Shown piece by piece: positions 44,116 through 53,888 of a stretch of 64,000 nucleotides of DNA (position 1 is the first letter of the stretch; every line of letters begins with the position of its first letter). Where the stretch lies: positions 40,195-104,194 of the forward strand of contig JARRCS010000007.1 in the NCBI GenBank assembly GCA_029981855.1. The letters run 5' to 3'. A program made the position numbers and the translations under genes. The notes beneath the pieces were generated by a model. The model had not been told where the DNA came from. It did not search any database and saw only the letters and a program-made list of their open reading frames with translations. The DNA is from Halanaerobiales bacterium (GTDB lineage Bacteria; Bacillota; Halanaerobiia; Halanaerobiales; DTU029).

Positions 44116-44601
44116 TTAAGCGTTGCTGGGCTCGTCCTTATTTGTTAAACCGTAGTAGTGAATCCCCATTCCCGATATCTCGTGATCGACATCCAGACCG
44201 GGAATACCCAGTTTGCCGTAGAGGGCAACCGCCAGATGCTTACCCTTACTCACAATACCGATCTTGATCCCGGCACCCGAGATACTGATCATCGGGCTAT
44301 TAAAATCAACCATAGCCCTCTCGACACAGCGAGTCAACACACGCTGATCCTGAATAGAATCGGTAATAACCCCACCTTTAATAGCAGCCCCCAGACAGTT
44401 TCTTAAAATCTTATTCTTTAATTCCTCCCCCTTACCTCCTGCCCTGGTTATAACAGGCTTATATCCCTCTTTTTTTAAGGATTCTATAATCTGTTCATCA
44501 TACTTATCATCAACAATTGAAAGTATTGTAGCCACCTTTCCTAATGACTGTTCCCCTTCGATATTGATGAAATCACTGACCGTAAAGTCTTTTAAATCCA
44601 T
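44116..44601 (-). CDS. HutP-family protein
   Basis: 161 residues of the HutP family, known from Bacillus as an L-histidine- and Mg2+-dependent RNA-binding antiterminator. The C-terminal family block is clear: GIKIGIVSKGKHLAVALYGKLGIPGLDVDHE then GMGIHYYG. The paired histidines expected in the middle helix are not obvious (QRVLTRCVERAM stands there), so ligand binding may differ. No hut genes are nearby. AAGGGGTG precedes the ATG. Confidence 0.8.
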   Translation of the reverse strand: MDLKDFTVSDFINIEGEQSLGKVATILSIVDDKYDEQIIESLKKEGYKPVITRAGGKGEELKNKILRNCLGAAIKGGVITDSIQDQRVLTRCVERAMVDFNSPMISISGAGIKIGIVSKGKHLAVALYGKLGIPGLDVDHEISGMGIHYYGLTNKDEPSNA

Positions 44602-44756
44602 TTCTTTTCACCCCTTATAACTTAATAAATTTAAGCCCTTATTATACTCCTAACTAAAAGTTTGCCCTGCTATCAGGGTAGTTATTAATCCCTGACCCGG
44701 ATTTACCGAAATACTTAATTAATATTCAACAAAAAAATCAATTTTCCTGCAAATAT

Positions 44757-45287
44757 TCAAAATTCTATTCCCTTTCTGGCAGGAATATCTTTCCTGTAGG
44801 GGTGTTTAATTAGCTTCATCTCGGTAACATAATCGGCCAGTTCAATTAACTCATCCGGGGCTTCGCGCCCTGTCAAAATTAGCTCCTTTTCGGGGGATTT
44901 ATCCTTAATTAGATCAATTACCTCTTTCAGGCTAATCAAGCCGTTCTTGATAGCCCCCATAATTTCATCAACAATTACTATTTCATATTCGCTCTCCCGG
45001 GTAATCTCCCGTAGTCTATTCCAGGCCTTTTCCGTCTCTTTCTGCAGTTCCTTCTTCTCTTCTTCATTCATCTGAAAGATAAACTTTCTGGAGGTATTAG
45101 CCCGCTCAAAGGTAATCATGGGTAATTTTTTAGCTATCTCCAGTTCCCCGGTAGTCCTGGATTTAAGAAACTGTAAAATATATACCCTTTTATTATGCCC
45201 TGCCGCTCTGACTGCCAGCCCAATAGCTGCCGTAGTCTTACCCTTGCCATCACCGGTATAAATATGGACTAAGCCCTGTTTCATCAT
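44757..45287 (-). CDS. cobO: cob(I)yrinic acid a,c-diamide adenosyltransferase
   Basis: 176 residues of the CobO/BtuR family, attaching the 5'-deoxyadenosyl group to cobalt from ATP. Unusual P-loop [20 protein letters not shown], then YILQFLKS, VIVDEIMGAIKNG, LTGREAPDELIELADYVTEM and the C-terminal KHPYRKDIPARKGIEF. Intact, in contrast to the frameshifted paralogue at 63140-63651. RBS AAAGGGG. Confidence 0.95.
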   Translation of the reverse strand: MMKQGLVHIYTGDGKGKTTAAIGLAVRAAGHNKRVYILQFLKSRTTGELEIAKKLPMITFERANTSRKFIFQMNEEEKKELQKETEKAWNRLREITRESEYEIVIVDEIMGAIKNGLISLKEVIDLIKDKSPEKELILTGREAPDELIELADYVTEMKLIKHPYRKDIPARKGIEF

Positions 45288-45339
45288 AATTCCCCTTTCT
45301 CCTCTATACTTTATACCTTTAACACCCTAATATATTTAG

Positions 45340-47151
45340 TTAAATCAAATTAACTTCAAATTTTATCCTGTCTAATATTTTTTTTATTATATATACTCTA
45401 TCAAATGGAGTTATAAAATAAAGGCCATCCACAAAATTTTTGACCTCTTTAATTAATTCCACTGCTATTTTTATGCCTTCCCTTTCCCCCTCTTCTTTTG
45501 ACATTTCATCGTTAAAACGATTAATATAAATAGAAGGGATAGTTATCCCGGGAATTTCATTATTTAAAAACTGCGCATTTTTATAACTTACTAAAGGCAT
45601 TATACCGACCAAAATTTTAACATTATCCGGTCTTTTTATATTTTTTAGATAACGAATAACTTCTTCTTCAAAAACCGGTTGGGTAAGAAAAAATCTTGCC
45701 CCTGCCTTTATTTTTCTCTCCATCCTTTCAATTTCTTTTTCCTTTTTTAGTGTATTCAGGTTTAATGCCCCACCAAAATAATAGGGATCATTTCTAAACT
45801 TTTCAAGATTCATCTCTTTAACTAATTCCATAAGTTTAAATGAATTTAAATTAAATACACTTTCAATTTCATTTCTATCACCGCTTGGAACAGGATCTCC
45901 AGTAACCAATAATATATTTCTAATTCCCTCTATATACCCAGCCATTAATTTAGACTTTAATCCTATTACATTAGTATCACGACAAGTAATATGGGGCATT
46001 GTATCAATTCCAATTTCTCTTTTAATTTTAGCCGCCATCATAACTGAATCTATTCTCGCTCTTCCCAGAGGTGAATCTGCAATTGTAATAATATCCACAC
46101 CAGATTCTTTTAAAGATTCGGCACCATTTTTTATGTTACTAATATCTATATCAAAAGGAGGATCTAATTCTACCGCAATCACAAATTTATTATCCTTCAT
46201 TTTTTCTTTAAATCTATTCTCTTGAAAAACAAAACTCGATTTTAAAGATGGAGGGGTAAATACCTTTATATCCCTTTTTTGTTCCTTTTCATCTTCTTGC
46301 TTTATCTTCTCAACAATTTTTTCTATATGAACAGGAGTTGTTCCGCAACATCCCCCAATTATCTTAACTCCCATCCTTTTTATATCCAGCATTATCTCTG
46401 CAAAATAATCAGCATTTTGGGTATAAACAGTTCTTTCATTAACTATCTCAGGATATCCTGCATTAGGTAAGGCAGTAATAATCTTTTCCCCGAAATCAAT
46501 TTTCTCAATTATATTCTTTAAATGTGTAGGTCCCACACCACAATTAAAGCCAAAGGCATCAATAGTATTACACTCTCTCATAAATTTAATAATCTTTGTT
46601 ACACTTATACCTTTTCTGGTATAACCATTTTCAGTTAGAGCAAATTGGGTTATTATATAGCAATTTTTATCTTTATTCTTAATATATTGGCTTAATTCTT
46701 TAAAATAACTTAGATCACTAAAAGTCTCAAAAAGATAAATTTTAGCACCTAAATTATAAAAAGTGTCAATAAGAAATTTATATTCATCTAAAATAAATTC
46801 TTTTTTTTCTTCTTTTCCATTTACAATTTCCGGAATAGGTCCGATATCTGCAGCTACAAAAACCTCTTTTCCTTTTGCAGACTGTAGGGCAATTTTATAC
46901 CCGTTAATTAATAATTCCTTTACCTTTTCCCTGGAAACCTGTAAAGTAACAGTGTTTGCAGAAAATGTATTAGTTCTTATCAAATTAGCCCCGGCTTTAA
47001 TGTATTTATTGTGTATCCATTTAATGATATCTGGTTCGTTGTTATTTGCCCATTCAGAAAGAGTAGTCTCTTTACCGGTTATTTGAGAATAATAAGTACC
47101 CATAGCCCCATCAGTAATCACAACATTATCTTCAATATATTTTTTGAACAT
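45340..47151 (-). CDS. bifunctional homocysteine S-methyltransferase / methylenetetrahydrofolate reductase
   Basis: 603 residues. The N-terminal homocysteine methyltransferase domain (about 1-290, DGAMGTYY, GFNCGVGP and GGCCGTTPVHI give the three zinc Cys) is followed by a MetF-type TIM barrel (about 310-600, FVIAVELDPP, TCRDTN, LTQPVF). It resembles YitJ of Bacillus. It should make 5-methyl-THF and methionine; without a B12 domain the methyl source of the first half is unclear. RBS GGAGG. No SAM riboswitch is seen in the short leader. Confidence 0.92.
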   Translation of the reverse strand: MFKKYIEDNVVITDGAMGTYYSQITGKETTLSEWANNNEPDIIKWIHNKYIKAGANLIRTNTFSANTVTLQVSREKVKELLINGYKIALQSAKGKEVFVAADIGPIPEIVNGKEEKKEFILDEYKFLIDTFYNLGAKIYLFETFSDLSYFKELSQYIKNKDKNCYIITQFALTENGYTRKGISVTKIIKFMRECNTIDAFGFNCGVGPTHLKNIIEKIDFGEKIITALPNAGYPEIVNERTVYTQNADYFAEIMLDIKRMGVKIIGGCCGTTPVHIEKIVEKIKQEDEKEQKRDIKVFTPPSLKSSFVFQENRFKEKMKDNKFVIAVELDPPFDIDISNIKNGAESLKESGVDIITIADSPLGRARIDSVMMAAKIKREIGIDTMPHITCRDTNVIGLKSKLMAGYIEGIRNILLVTGDPVPSGDRNEIESVFNLNSFKLMELVKEMNLEKFRNDPYYFGGALNLNTLKKEKEIERMERKIKAGARFFLTQPVFEEEVIRYLKNIKRPDNVKILVGIMPLVSYKNAQFLNNEIPGITIPSIYINRFNDEMSKEEGEREGIKIAVELIKEVKNFVDGLYFITPFDRVYIIKKILDRIKFEVNLI

Positions 47152-47218
47152 AAATACTAATAACCTCCAATTTGTTTAGATGTCAGCTTATCTATCTTTT
47201 ATTGTTTATACATTATAA

Positions 47219-47359
47219 TTATATAGTTCGATATTTAGAATCTAAATCCTCTTTTATAGTCTTCAACCCAGCCATTGGACATCCGGCTGATCTATCAGAA
47301 AGCAATACAGTTTTTTCTGGAGAAAGAATCTTAGCACTTTCGGCCATAAAATGCTCCAC
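47219..47359 (-). pseudogene. nadA: nadA (quinolinate synthase) fragment
   Basis: About 45 codons on the minus strand read [16 protein letters not shown], then [15 protein letters not shown] and an acidic helix, a clear match to the internal NadA segment that includes the first cluster-ligand Cys (AGCxMA). The match begins abruptly beside a dispersed-repeat copy and ends in a stop after DSKYRTI. Everything else of the roughly 300-residue enzyme is gone. NiaR, its expected repressor, is encoded 2 kb away. Confidence 0.75.
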
Positions 47360-47368
47360 CTCTGTTTT

Positions 47369-47399
47369 CCACTGAATCGAAACATTGCTGTAATTTTTA
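47369..47399. repeat. dispersed intergenic repeat, copy E (partial)
   Basis: CCACTGAATCGAAACAT followed by an A/T-rich tail matches copy D (CCACTGAATCGGAAACAT), placed exactly where the nadA fragment loses homology. Confidence 0.5.
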
Positions 47400-48872
47400 T
47401 AGTATATTTCTCTTGTCCAGCTCTTTATCCAGATAACCCATAAATTCATCAGCTTTTTTAGCAGGTGGTTTAGTAATTAAACTGACAAGCATAAAAACAA
47501 AAGTAGTTACAAGCAAAGTCCAGACACCGGGCCAGTGTCCCAGAGGTTTCCAGCCGCTAAACTGGAGATATAAAGCGACAAGAGAACCAGTCAAAATACT
47601 TAATATAGATCCGGTTGCAGTTGCCCGGCGCCAGAAAAAGGCTCCAAATATTGTAGGGACAACTACCATTAAGCCTACGGAAGAGGTAACTGAAAGGGTG
47701 GCAATAAGGTCATACTGCTGACTGGCAAAGAGAAAACCGATCAGGGCGATAACCAGGATAAATAATTTACCCAGTTTAAGCTGGCTCTCACCGGGCCTAT
47801 CTTTTATTTTATGATATACATCCCTGACAACTAAAGATGATAGGGTTAACATAATAGAATCAATTGTGGAAATGGCTGCTGCGGTTATACCTATCATGGC
47901 AATCAGCCCCAGCACCCCGGGAACATATTCTGAACCTAATAGGGTTGGAGTTGCCATATCCGCCTGAGCAAGGTTAGGTATCAGAATCCGGGCACTAAAA
48001 CCCCATAAAACAGAGACCAGGGTGTATATCAACCCGAAGGCAAGAAAGCCCTTAATCATGATTTTCATAGCCTTTAATGATCTGGGAATAAAAAGCCGCT
48101 GACTGACCTGAGGATTGGAGATAGAAAAGAAGAACCAGGGTAGGGTTAAGCCCAGAAATACCTTAAAATTGAAGAAACCCGGACCAGGTACAGATAGGAG
48201 ATCGGGATATTTACTCTCCAGAGTAGAAAAGAAGTTAATAAATCCACCCAGCTCTTTATAGACTATGAAAAATAAAATCAGCAGGCTGACAACTATCATA
48301 ATCAGAGATTGGAATGAATCGGTCCAGGTAACCGATCTCAATCCTGCAATTAAGGCCCAGGCAATAGCTAAAACGGTAGCTATACCAACTCCAACCATAA
48401 AGGGAATAGCCCCATCAGAAAGCCCGTTCATTAAATACCCGACTCCCATTAACTGAACAGCAAGGTAGGGAATTAAAAAGATACAGGCGACTATAGCAGA
48501 AAGTCTAGCAATCCACTTATTATCATAGCGATCAGCAAGCATCTCATAGGGGGAAACATAGCCAAACCTTTTTCCGACCAGCCAGAATCTGGGGCCGAAA
48601 AAGGCAACTAAGGCTAAGCCGGATAAATAAACCAATTCAAAACCTAAAGCCCCGACGCCACCGGAATAAGTAAACCCGGCCAGGCCGATCATCATAAAAG
48701 CACTGTAAGTAGTTGCACTATAAGATAGGGCGGCTAAAATTCCGTTAGTCGAACGCCCGGCTAAAAAATACTCGATAATCCCTTTTTTCATCCCCTTACG
48801 CGAGGCATAAGCAACAATAAAACCGATAATAATATAAACAAACATTGCCAAATATACATAAGTTGGCGACAT
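47397..48872 (-). CDS. sodium:solute symporter (SSS family)
   Basis: About 491 residues from the ATG at 48872, which has GGAGGG upstream. Around thirteen membrane helices in the SSS arrangement, with [27 protein letters not shown] near the N-terminus and the conserved NPQVSQRLF and [14 protein letters not shown]. Such carriers use Na+ to import pantothenate, proline, sugars or other organic solutes. Position between NiaR and a nadA fragment suggests a pyridine precursor, but that is inference. Co-transcribed with the small membrane protein before it. Confidence 0.9.
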   Translation of the reverse strand: MSPTYVYLAMFVYIIIGFIVAYASRKGMKKGIIEYFLAGRSTNGILAALSYSATTYSAFMMIGLAGFTYSGGVGALGFELVYLSGLALVAFFGPRFWLVGKRFGYVSPYEMLADRYDNKWIARLSAIVACIFLIPYLAVQLMGVGYLMNGLSDGAIPFMVGVGIATVLAIAWALIAGLRSVTWTDSFQSLIMIVVSLLILFFIVYKELGGFINFFSTLESKYPDLLSVPGPGFFNFKVFLGLTLPWFFFSISNPQVSQRLFIPRSLKAMKIMIKGFLAFGLIYTLVSVLWGFSARILIPNLAQADMATPTLLGSEYVPGVLGLIAMIGITAAAISTIDSIMLTLSSLVVRDVYHKIKDRPGESQLKLGKLFILVIALIGFLFASQQYDLIATLSVTSSVGLMVVVPTIFGAFFWRRATATGSILSILTGSLVALYLQFSGWKPLGHWPGVWTLLVTTFVFMLVSLITKPPAKKADEFMGYLDKELDKRNIL

Positions 48873-48873
48873 C

Positions 48874-49056
48874 TTAATCCCTCCAATAGTTAATAATTTT
48901 AATAGTAGAGAAAATGGCAATTAACGCAAACAAAGTCCAGTACAGAAACGCCCCGGTTATTTTATTTACATCATGAAGTAATATATAGGGTACAATATAG
49001 GCCGACAATATCAGTATTACTAACCAGACCACCCAGAGTAATCTTCTTTTCGTCAT
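48874..49056 (-). CDS. small membrane partner of the symporter
   Basis: 60 residues from the ATG at 49056 (GGGAGGTG upstream), two hydrophobic helices (about 6-24 and 36-54). Its stop is one base from the symporter start, so the pair is translationally coupled. It resembles the small DUF997/DUF3311-like accessory proteins of SSS carriers. Confidence 0.8.
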   Translation of the reverse strand: MTKRRLLWVVWLVILILSAYIVPYILLHDVNKITGAFLYWTLFALIAIFSTIKIINYWRD

Positions 49057-49112
49057 AATATTCACCTCCCTGCTTTCTGTCGTTGCAAAAATGAAAATTG
49101 ACTATATTACTA

Positions 49113-49141
49113 AATATAATTCTTTATTTATGTCATGTCAA
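49113..49141 (-). promoter_or_regulatory. promoter of the symporter operon, possible NiaR operator
   Basis: Minus-strand TTGACA (49141-49136) and TATATT (49118-49113) spaced 17 bp. The -35 lies inside ACACTTGACATGAC, an imperfect inverted repeat that could be a NiaR site; the operator part is a guess. Confidence 0.65.
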
Positions 49142-49163
49142 GTGTCTTTACAGATGTATGTAA

Positions 49164-49199
49164 AAAATAGCCTCATATATGGAAAATAGCCTCATATAT
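49164..49199. repeat. tandem 17-bp repeat
   Basis: AAAATAGCCTCATATAT occurs at 49164-49180 and again at 49183-49199, just 3' of niaR and upstream of the symporter promoter. Confidence 0.85.
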
Positions 49200-49211
49200 A
49201 CTTAAAAAACC

Positions 49212-49751
49212 TTAATCAGGAATATCATTTTCCAGTAGATATCCCTTCTCCTTTAGATCTTCTTTTAATCTTTCAATAACCTGTTCATTCATCGCCTCTA
49301 TAGTATGTAAATGTACCCCACCGGTCAAAACTGATAAAAGGGCAGCCTCATACTGACGGTATTTCTCCATAAATTTGATTACATCGGCCGGGGTTTGAAT
49401 CATTAATAAACCCTTTAATTCCCCGTAAATAGGGTGTTCAACAATAACATCAATTACCTTGGCTCCATAATTGACGATTGTCATTAGTTCATCTCCTACT
49501 TCATTATTGGTGTGTTTACAGGCAATAATAGCCTTAACGGTCTGGAGCCCCGTCTTTCCGGATAAGAGATAACCCTGAGAGGTTGCCAGAATCTCTTCCC
49601 CGGCCGCCCGTAAGATAGCAATATCCTGGACTATTATCTGTCTACTAACCCCCAGTTTTTCAGCCAGGTCAGAACCGGTAATCGGTCCATCTGCTATTTT
49701 TAATAATTTTAGTAGTTCTTTTCTTCTCTGGTTAGCCTTCACATTACTCAC
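49212..49751 (-). CDS. niaR: NiaR-type repressor of NAD biosynthesis
   Basis: 179 residues: an HTH_11 winged helix (about 8-65, GSDLAEKLGVSRQIIVQDIAILRAAG) followed by a 3H domain (about 80-170) whose histidines (KHTNNE, VEHPIYGE, GGVHLHT) bind metal and nicotinate in known members. NiaR represses de novo NAD synthesis and niacin uptake genes. Here its neighbours are a nadA fragment and an SSS symporter. Start GTG 49751, or GTG 49742 with AGGTGAG before it. Confidence 0.92.
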   Translation of the reverse strand: MSNVKANQRRKELLKLLKIADGPITGSDLAEKLGVSRQIIVQDIAILRAAGEEILATSQGYLLSGKTGLQTVKAIIACKHTNNEVGDELMTIVNYGAKVIDVIVEHPIYGELKGLLMIQTPADVIKFMEKYRQYEAALLSVLTGGVHLHTIEAMNEQVIERLKEDLKEKGYLLENDIPD

Positions 49752-49855
49752 CTATCTATCAGTTATAATTTAGGCATTATTATAATCTTGCCAACTTCTC
49801 CCCTTATTAAGTTGCCGATATGAGACTTTAGTTCCGTCAGCTAATCATATCTACC

Positions 49856-51226
49856 CTAACGCCCGCAACATTTTTTATACTTTTTCCCGCTACCACAGGG
49901 GCAGGGGTCATTTCTGCCAACTTTGTTTTTATTTACAATCTGTCCCGAATCCAGTCTATCATAATCTGAATTCTCATCTATTTTCAACTGCTTTTCAAAT
50001 AAACTGAGCTGTCTGCTATTTAAAGAATTATAACTATCTTTTTTTATCTTTAACCACTCATTCTTGAACAACTCAAAAATAGCGGGATATTTATCCTCTA
50101 AAACTTTAATAGCACTATAGTTTTTAACATGATCTTCTTTAAACATCTTCATTTCAAAAAAGGAAGGAAAATCAACAAAAATATCAGGATCCTGTTCAGG
50201 ATAGGCCCACCGGTAGTATAATCTTGCCCCACGGTAAAAGACAAAAGGAGAGATAGTTTGATCCTCGGCCATTTTCTCAAGTTCTTGAGATATTTTAGCC
50301 ATCAACTTCAGTTTTTCTCTTTTTGCTAACAGGTGGGGATCATCTTTAAGGAGTAATATTAAATCTGTATATAATAGCTGGCTTTTTACCGCATCATATT
50401 CCTCAGCTTCCTCAAGCTCCTGCTGAAATTTTCCAATAATGGTGTTTCGAATCTCTTCATTCTCTTTTATACTTTCTATAAGAGAACGTGTCTCGTTAAT
50501 TAAAAATTCCTTTTTATCCCACTGCTCATATTTGTTTATTAAAGCAACAGCATTAATAAAAATACGGAGATTATCGTCATTATAATCCTCCATAGTCTTT
50601 AATCGGTCTGAGAGTATATCCCATATTTTATTAAAATCACTTTGCTGATCATATATTGCAAGATAGATATCTATCATTTCAGGTTTCTTATCAGGAAACA
50701 AAGACTCAATTTTTTTAACTACCCGCAATGTTTGTTCCGGACGCTGGTCGTCTATCAACATACTGGCTTTATTTAATAAAACAAGGTATTTTTTACTCTC
50801 CGGTGCAATTTCTTCGATCTTCTCGAATATCCTATTGAAGTTAGCTAAATCATCCTGCATTAATGCTAGATGAGCCCAAACCTTTAAGATATAAAGATTG
50901 TTTGCTGCCAATTCCTGGGCTTCACGTAGAGAAGATTCTGCATAATTATATAGACCAATCCTCATATAATTCATAGCATCCTGTAACAATCTTTGCGCTT
51001 TGCCCTGGTATTTAGTTTCTAAGTCATATTCACTCCTCTTAAAAGGGTCTTTTAAAGTATCATAGGCCTTTCTAATTCTTTTAAATTCTTCAGGATCTTT
51101 TTCGGGTGGGAAGGCTCTGACCTTTTCTAGATATCTTTCTTTAATTAATTCATCACTGGCATTAGAGTTTGTCCCTAAAATACGATAATAATTAGAACTC
51201 TCTGCTTTTTTTGCTGGATCTGCCAT
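49856..51226 (-). CDS. J-like/SEC-C protein of a specialised Hsp70 operon
   Basis: 456 residues. N-terminal J-like domain (about 10-68, [20 protein letters not shown]) in which the HPD tripeptide needed to trigger DnaK ATPase is replaced by PPE within [11 protein letters not shown] helical, TPR-like middle (about 70-400) follows, and the end is a SEC-C zinc motif [18 protein letters not shown]. It starts four bases after the dnaK paralogue with AGGAGGGG, so it is the last gene of a grpE-like/dnaK/J-like operon. It probably acts as a co-chaperone or adaptor rather than a typical DnaJ. Confidence 0.85.
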   Translation of the reverse strand: MADPAKKAESSNYYRILGTNSNASDELIKERYLEKVRAFPPEKDPEEFKRIRKAYDTLKDPFKRSEYDLETKYQGKAQRLLQDAMNYMRIGLYNYAESSLREAQELAANNLYILKVWAHLALMQDDLANFNRIFEKIEEIAPESKKYLVLLNKASMLIDDQRPEQTLRVVKKIESLFPDKKPEMIDIYLAIYDQQSDFNKIWDILSDRLKTMEDYNDDNLRIFINAVALINKYEQWDKKEFLINETRSLIESIKENEEIRNTIIGKFQQELEEAEEYDAVKSQLLYTDLILLLKDDPHLLAKREKLKLMAKISQELEKMAEDQTISPFVFYRGARLYYRWAYPEQDPDIFVDFPSFFEMKMFKEDHVKNYSAIKVLEDKYPAIFELFKNEWLKIKKDSYNSLNSRQLSLFEKQLKIDENSDYDRLDSGQIVNKNKVGRNDPCPCGSGKKYKKCCGR

Positions 51227-51229
51227 TAG

Positions 51230-53098
51230 CTAATCCCCTCCTGTTTCCAGGGTTATTATTTCTTCAAAGGCTAGATCAATCGCCTTTTGTAATTTCTCTT
51301 GTTCACCAGATTCTATAGCTTCATCCAATTTTAAAATAATATACTCAGCTTTTAAGCGCAATTTCTTGTTTTCATTTTCAGCCAATTCCTCAGCTCGTTT
51401 TTTCAATAATTCTGCTTCTTCAATTAATTCCTCAACTGATTCAATTTCTTCATCTAAATCATCAAGATCTACAGAATCCAACTCTTCAGCAAGTGCCATA
51501 TCTTCTAACTCTGCCAGTACAGTTTCTTCTTTTAACTTTTTCTCTTCAGCTGCTTTCTTAAAAAATTCTTCTAACCTATCAACACTCTCCTGATAAGCAG
51601 CCTCTGAATTCCGATCAAGGGCATCCTGTACAGTGATACTCATCTCTTCCCCTGTTGAAACACACTCAGCCCTGACCTCCAGAATACCATTCAGATTATA
51701 ATTAAAGGTTACAGCAATCTCCTCTGCCCCGGCTCTATTAGCAGGAATACCTTCCAGAAGAAATTCTCCTAAATAATGGTTTTCCTCAACCCATTCTCCT
51801 TCTCCCTGGTATATTTTAATGGCAGCCGCTTCTTGACCATCATAGGTAGTCCTAAATACTTCGGTTTTGGTAACAGGTATTGTTGTATTGCGCTTAATAA
51901 TTGGTTGAAAACCACCAGGTCTATAGGTTAGACCCTGCCAGCCTTTCAAAACCTCTATTCCCATTGAATATGGCGCAACATCAGTCACTATCAGTCCACT
52001 ATCGGTTAAAGAACCTGACTTCAGGCCGGCCTGGACAGCAGCCCCCAGGGCTACTGCTTCCTCAGGGTTTATTTCACAACGTGGTTCCTGCTTAAAGAAC
52101 TCTTCTATTAGCTCCACCACCCGGGGAATCCTGGTAGAACCACCAACCAACAGTATCTGATCGATATCTTCCGGTTTTAATTCGGCATCTTCCAGTACAT
52201 TTCTAACACTTTGTAGAGTATCAAGTAATAAATCATCAATCAATTCCACAAACTTATCTCTACTCAGCTGTAGCTCTAAACCAATAGGTTGATTATCTTT
52301 AACCAATAAAACTGGAATGGAAATATCTACTTCTTCTTGCTTTGAGAGCTCTATCTTAGCTTTTTCTGCCTCATCTTTTAAACGGGCACAGGCCTGCAAA
52401 TTATTACGTGGATCTATACCTGTCTCCTCAATTATTTTTTCGGCCAAATAATCGACCAGCCTCCAGTCAAAATCAGAACCACCAAGCTGTTTATTTCCTG
52501 TTGAGGCCTTAACTTCAAGTATTCCACTATTCATCTCAACAATAGAAACATCAAAGGTACCACCACCCAGGTCATAAACCAAAAAATGCTGCTCCTCATC
52601 AAGCTTATTTAAGCCATAGGCCATAGCCGCAGCTGTTGGTTCATTTATAATCCGCTCTACTACAAACCCAGCCAGTTCACCTGCTTTTTTGGTAGCCTGT
52701 CTCTGTTCATCGGTAAAATAAGCAGGTACCGTTATTACAGCTTCTTTCTCTCCTTCAGACCCATAAATTTCATCAACATATTTTTTTAACTCTTTTAAAA
52801 TAATAGAAACTACTTCCTCCGGTAACAATTCTTTACCAGCTATAGTTAATGGCTCACTTTCTCCCATCTTCCTCTTAACTTCTGCTACCGTTCGTTCAGG
52901 CATAGCTACCAGAGCCGCCCGAGCATCTTCTCCAACAATAATTTCCCCTTCTTTACTGACATGAACTACTGAGGGTAGCAATTTGCTGCCATTTTTAAGT
53001 TCAATTATCTTTGCTTCCCCATTAATAATTCTGGCCACAGAAGAATTTGTTGTTCCCAGATCAATACCTACAATCGGTCTAAACTTTGTTTTACTCAT
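51230..53098 (-). CDS. Hsp70 (DnaK) paralogue
   Basis: 622 residues from the ATG at 53098, which has AAGGAGG; the frame runs further but overlaps the grpE-like gene. ATPase domain with [28 protein letters not shown] and [12 protein letters not shown]; substrate domain with [12 protein letters not shown]; acidic C-terminal helices and no EEVD-like tail (ends TLETGGD). The atypical GrpE and J partners suggest it is not the house-keeping DnaK. Confidence 0.92.
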   Translation of the reverse strand: MSKTKFRPIVGIDLGTTNSSVARIINGEAKIIELKNGSKLLPSVVHVSKEGEIIVGEDARAALVAMPERTVAEVKRKMGESEPLTIAGKELLPEEVVSIILKELKKYVDEIYGSEGEKEAVITVPAYFTDEQRQATKKAGELAGFVVERIINEPTAAAMAYGLNKLDEEQHFLVYDLGGGTFDVSIVEMNSGILEVKASTGNKQLGGSDFDWRLVDYLAEKIIEETGIDPRNNLQACARLKDEAEKAKIELSKQEEVDISIPVLLVKDNQPIGLELQLSRDKFVELIDDLLLDTLQSVRNVLEDAELKPEDIDQILLVGGSTRIPRVVELIEEFFKQEPRCEINPEEAVALGAAVQAGLKSGSLTDSGLIVTDVAPYSMGIEVLKGWQGLTYRPGGFQPIIKRNTTIPVTKTEVFRTTYDGQEAAAIKIYQGEGEWVEENHYLGEFLLEGIPANRAGAEEIAVTFNYNLNGILEVRAECVSTGEEMSITVQDALDRNSEAAYQESVDRLEEFFKKAAEEKKLKEETVLAELEDMALAEELDSVDLDDLDEEIESVEELIEEAELLKKRAEELAENENKKLRLKAEYIILKLDEAIESGEQEKLQKAIDLAFEEIITLETGGD

Positions 53099-53726
53099 CG
53101 TTTTCCTCCTTAAAAGTAATAACACTTGCTTTCCTGATTAAATCACCACTACTATTCCTGTATCCCCTTTTAAGCACCTCTACAATATCATAATTTTTAT
53201 ATATAGAGCCTCTCCCTTTCATCTCCTGCTCAATTTCTTTTTTACTTAAAGTACTAATCGCTTCAGCCACACGCGGGTCAAATTGTCTACCAAGAAGGTC
53301 AATTTCATATATATCCTGTTTTTTAAGTAATTCTAATAATTTATTTGTCCACTTTTCCAGAATCTGACTCCAGTTACCTTCATCTTCATTAAGCCCTTGT
53401 CTTATTAAATCAATTTCATCGATAATCCCGACCAAAGTTTCTATATTATTGTCAATTATAGACCTATAATTTTCAATATTATTTACCAATTTGCTAAATT
53501 GCTCTTCACTTTTTTGCTGTTCTTCAAATCTTTTATTCAATCTACCAAGTGCCTTTTTAATCTCCTGGTTATATTTATACTGTAAACGGGTCATCTGTTT
53601 ATTACTAGTGTTTAGCTCAGATACCGTGCTTTCCAGATTAGTGAGCTTATCTTCCATTTCTTTCACTTTATTTAATAATAGTTTGTCTTTTTTTGAACTA
53701 TCCTTTTTCCAAAATAGCCAGTTCAT
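53091..53726 (-). CDS. GrpE-like nucleotide exchange factor
   Basis: 211 residues. A long coiled coil (about 15-90) precedes a four-helix part and a C-terminal beta-wing with [11 protein letters not shown] and [28 protein letters not shown], the GrpE hallmark for releasing ADP from Hsp70. An N-terminal [11 protein letters not shown] differs from ordinary GrpE. It overlaps the start of the dnaK paralogue by eight bases. Confidence 0.85.
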   Translation of the reverse strand: MNWLFWKKDSSKKDKLLLNKVKEMEDKLTNLESTVSELNTSNKQMTRLQYKYNQEIKKALGRLNKRFEEQQKSEEQFSKLVNNIENYRSIIDNNIETLVGIIDEIDLIRQGLNEDEGNWSQILEKWTNKLLELLKKQDIYEIDLLGRQFDPRVAEAISTLSKKEIEQEMKGRGSIYKNYDIVEVLKRGYRNSSGDLIRKASVITFKEENDE

Positions 53727-53888
53727 TGTGTTATTTATAATTCCCCTCTCTACTTTATTGCTAGCATATTACTAAAATATTGTAACAAAGATTATATAAA
53801 CAATCAATACTATTAATTTAATAGGTTCCTGTCAAGCTTTGCCTTACTCCTTATTCCCCACTTTTATTTTACACAAACGAAAAAACAT

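Noticed and set aside
47152..47218. Possible SAM or B12 riboswitch before the homocysteine methyltransferase gene
   Set aside because: The leader before the nadA fragment is under 70 bp and shows no conserved riboswitch motif.
49164..49199. CRISPR-like repeat
   Set aside because: Only two short copies with a 2-bp gap; no spacers, no cas genes in the window.
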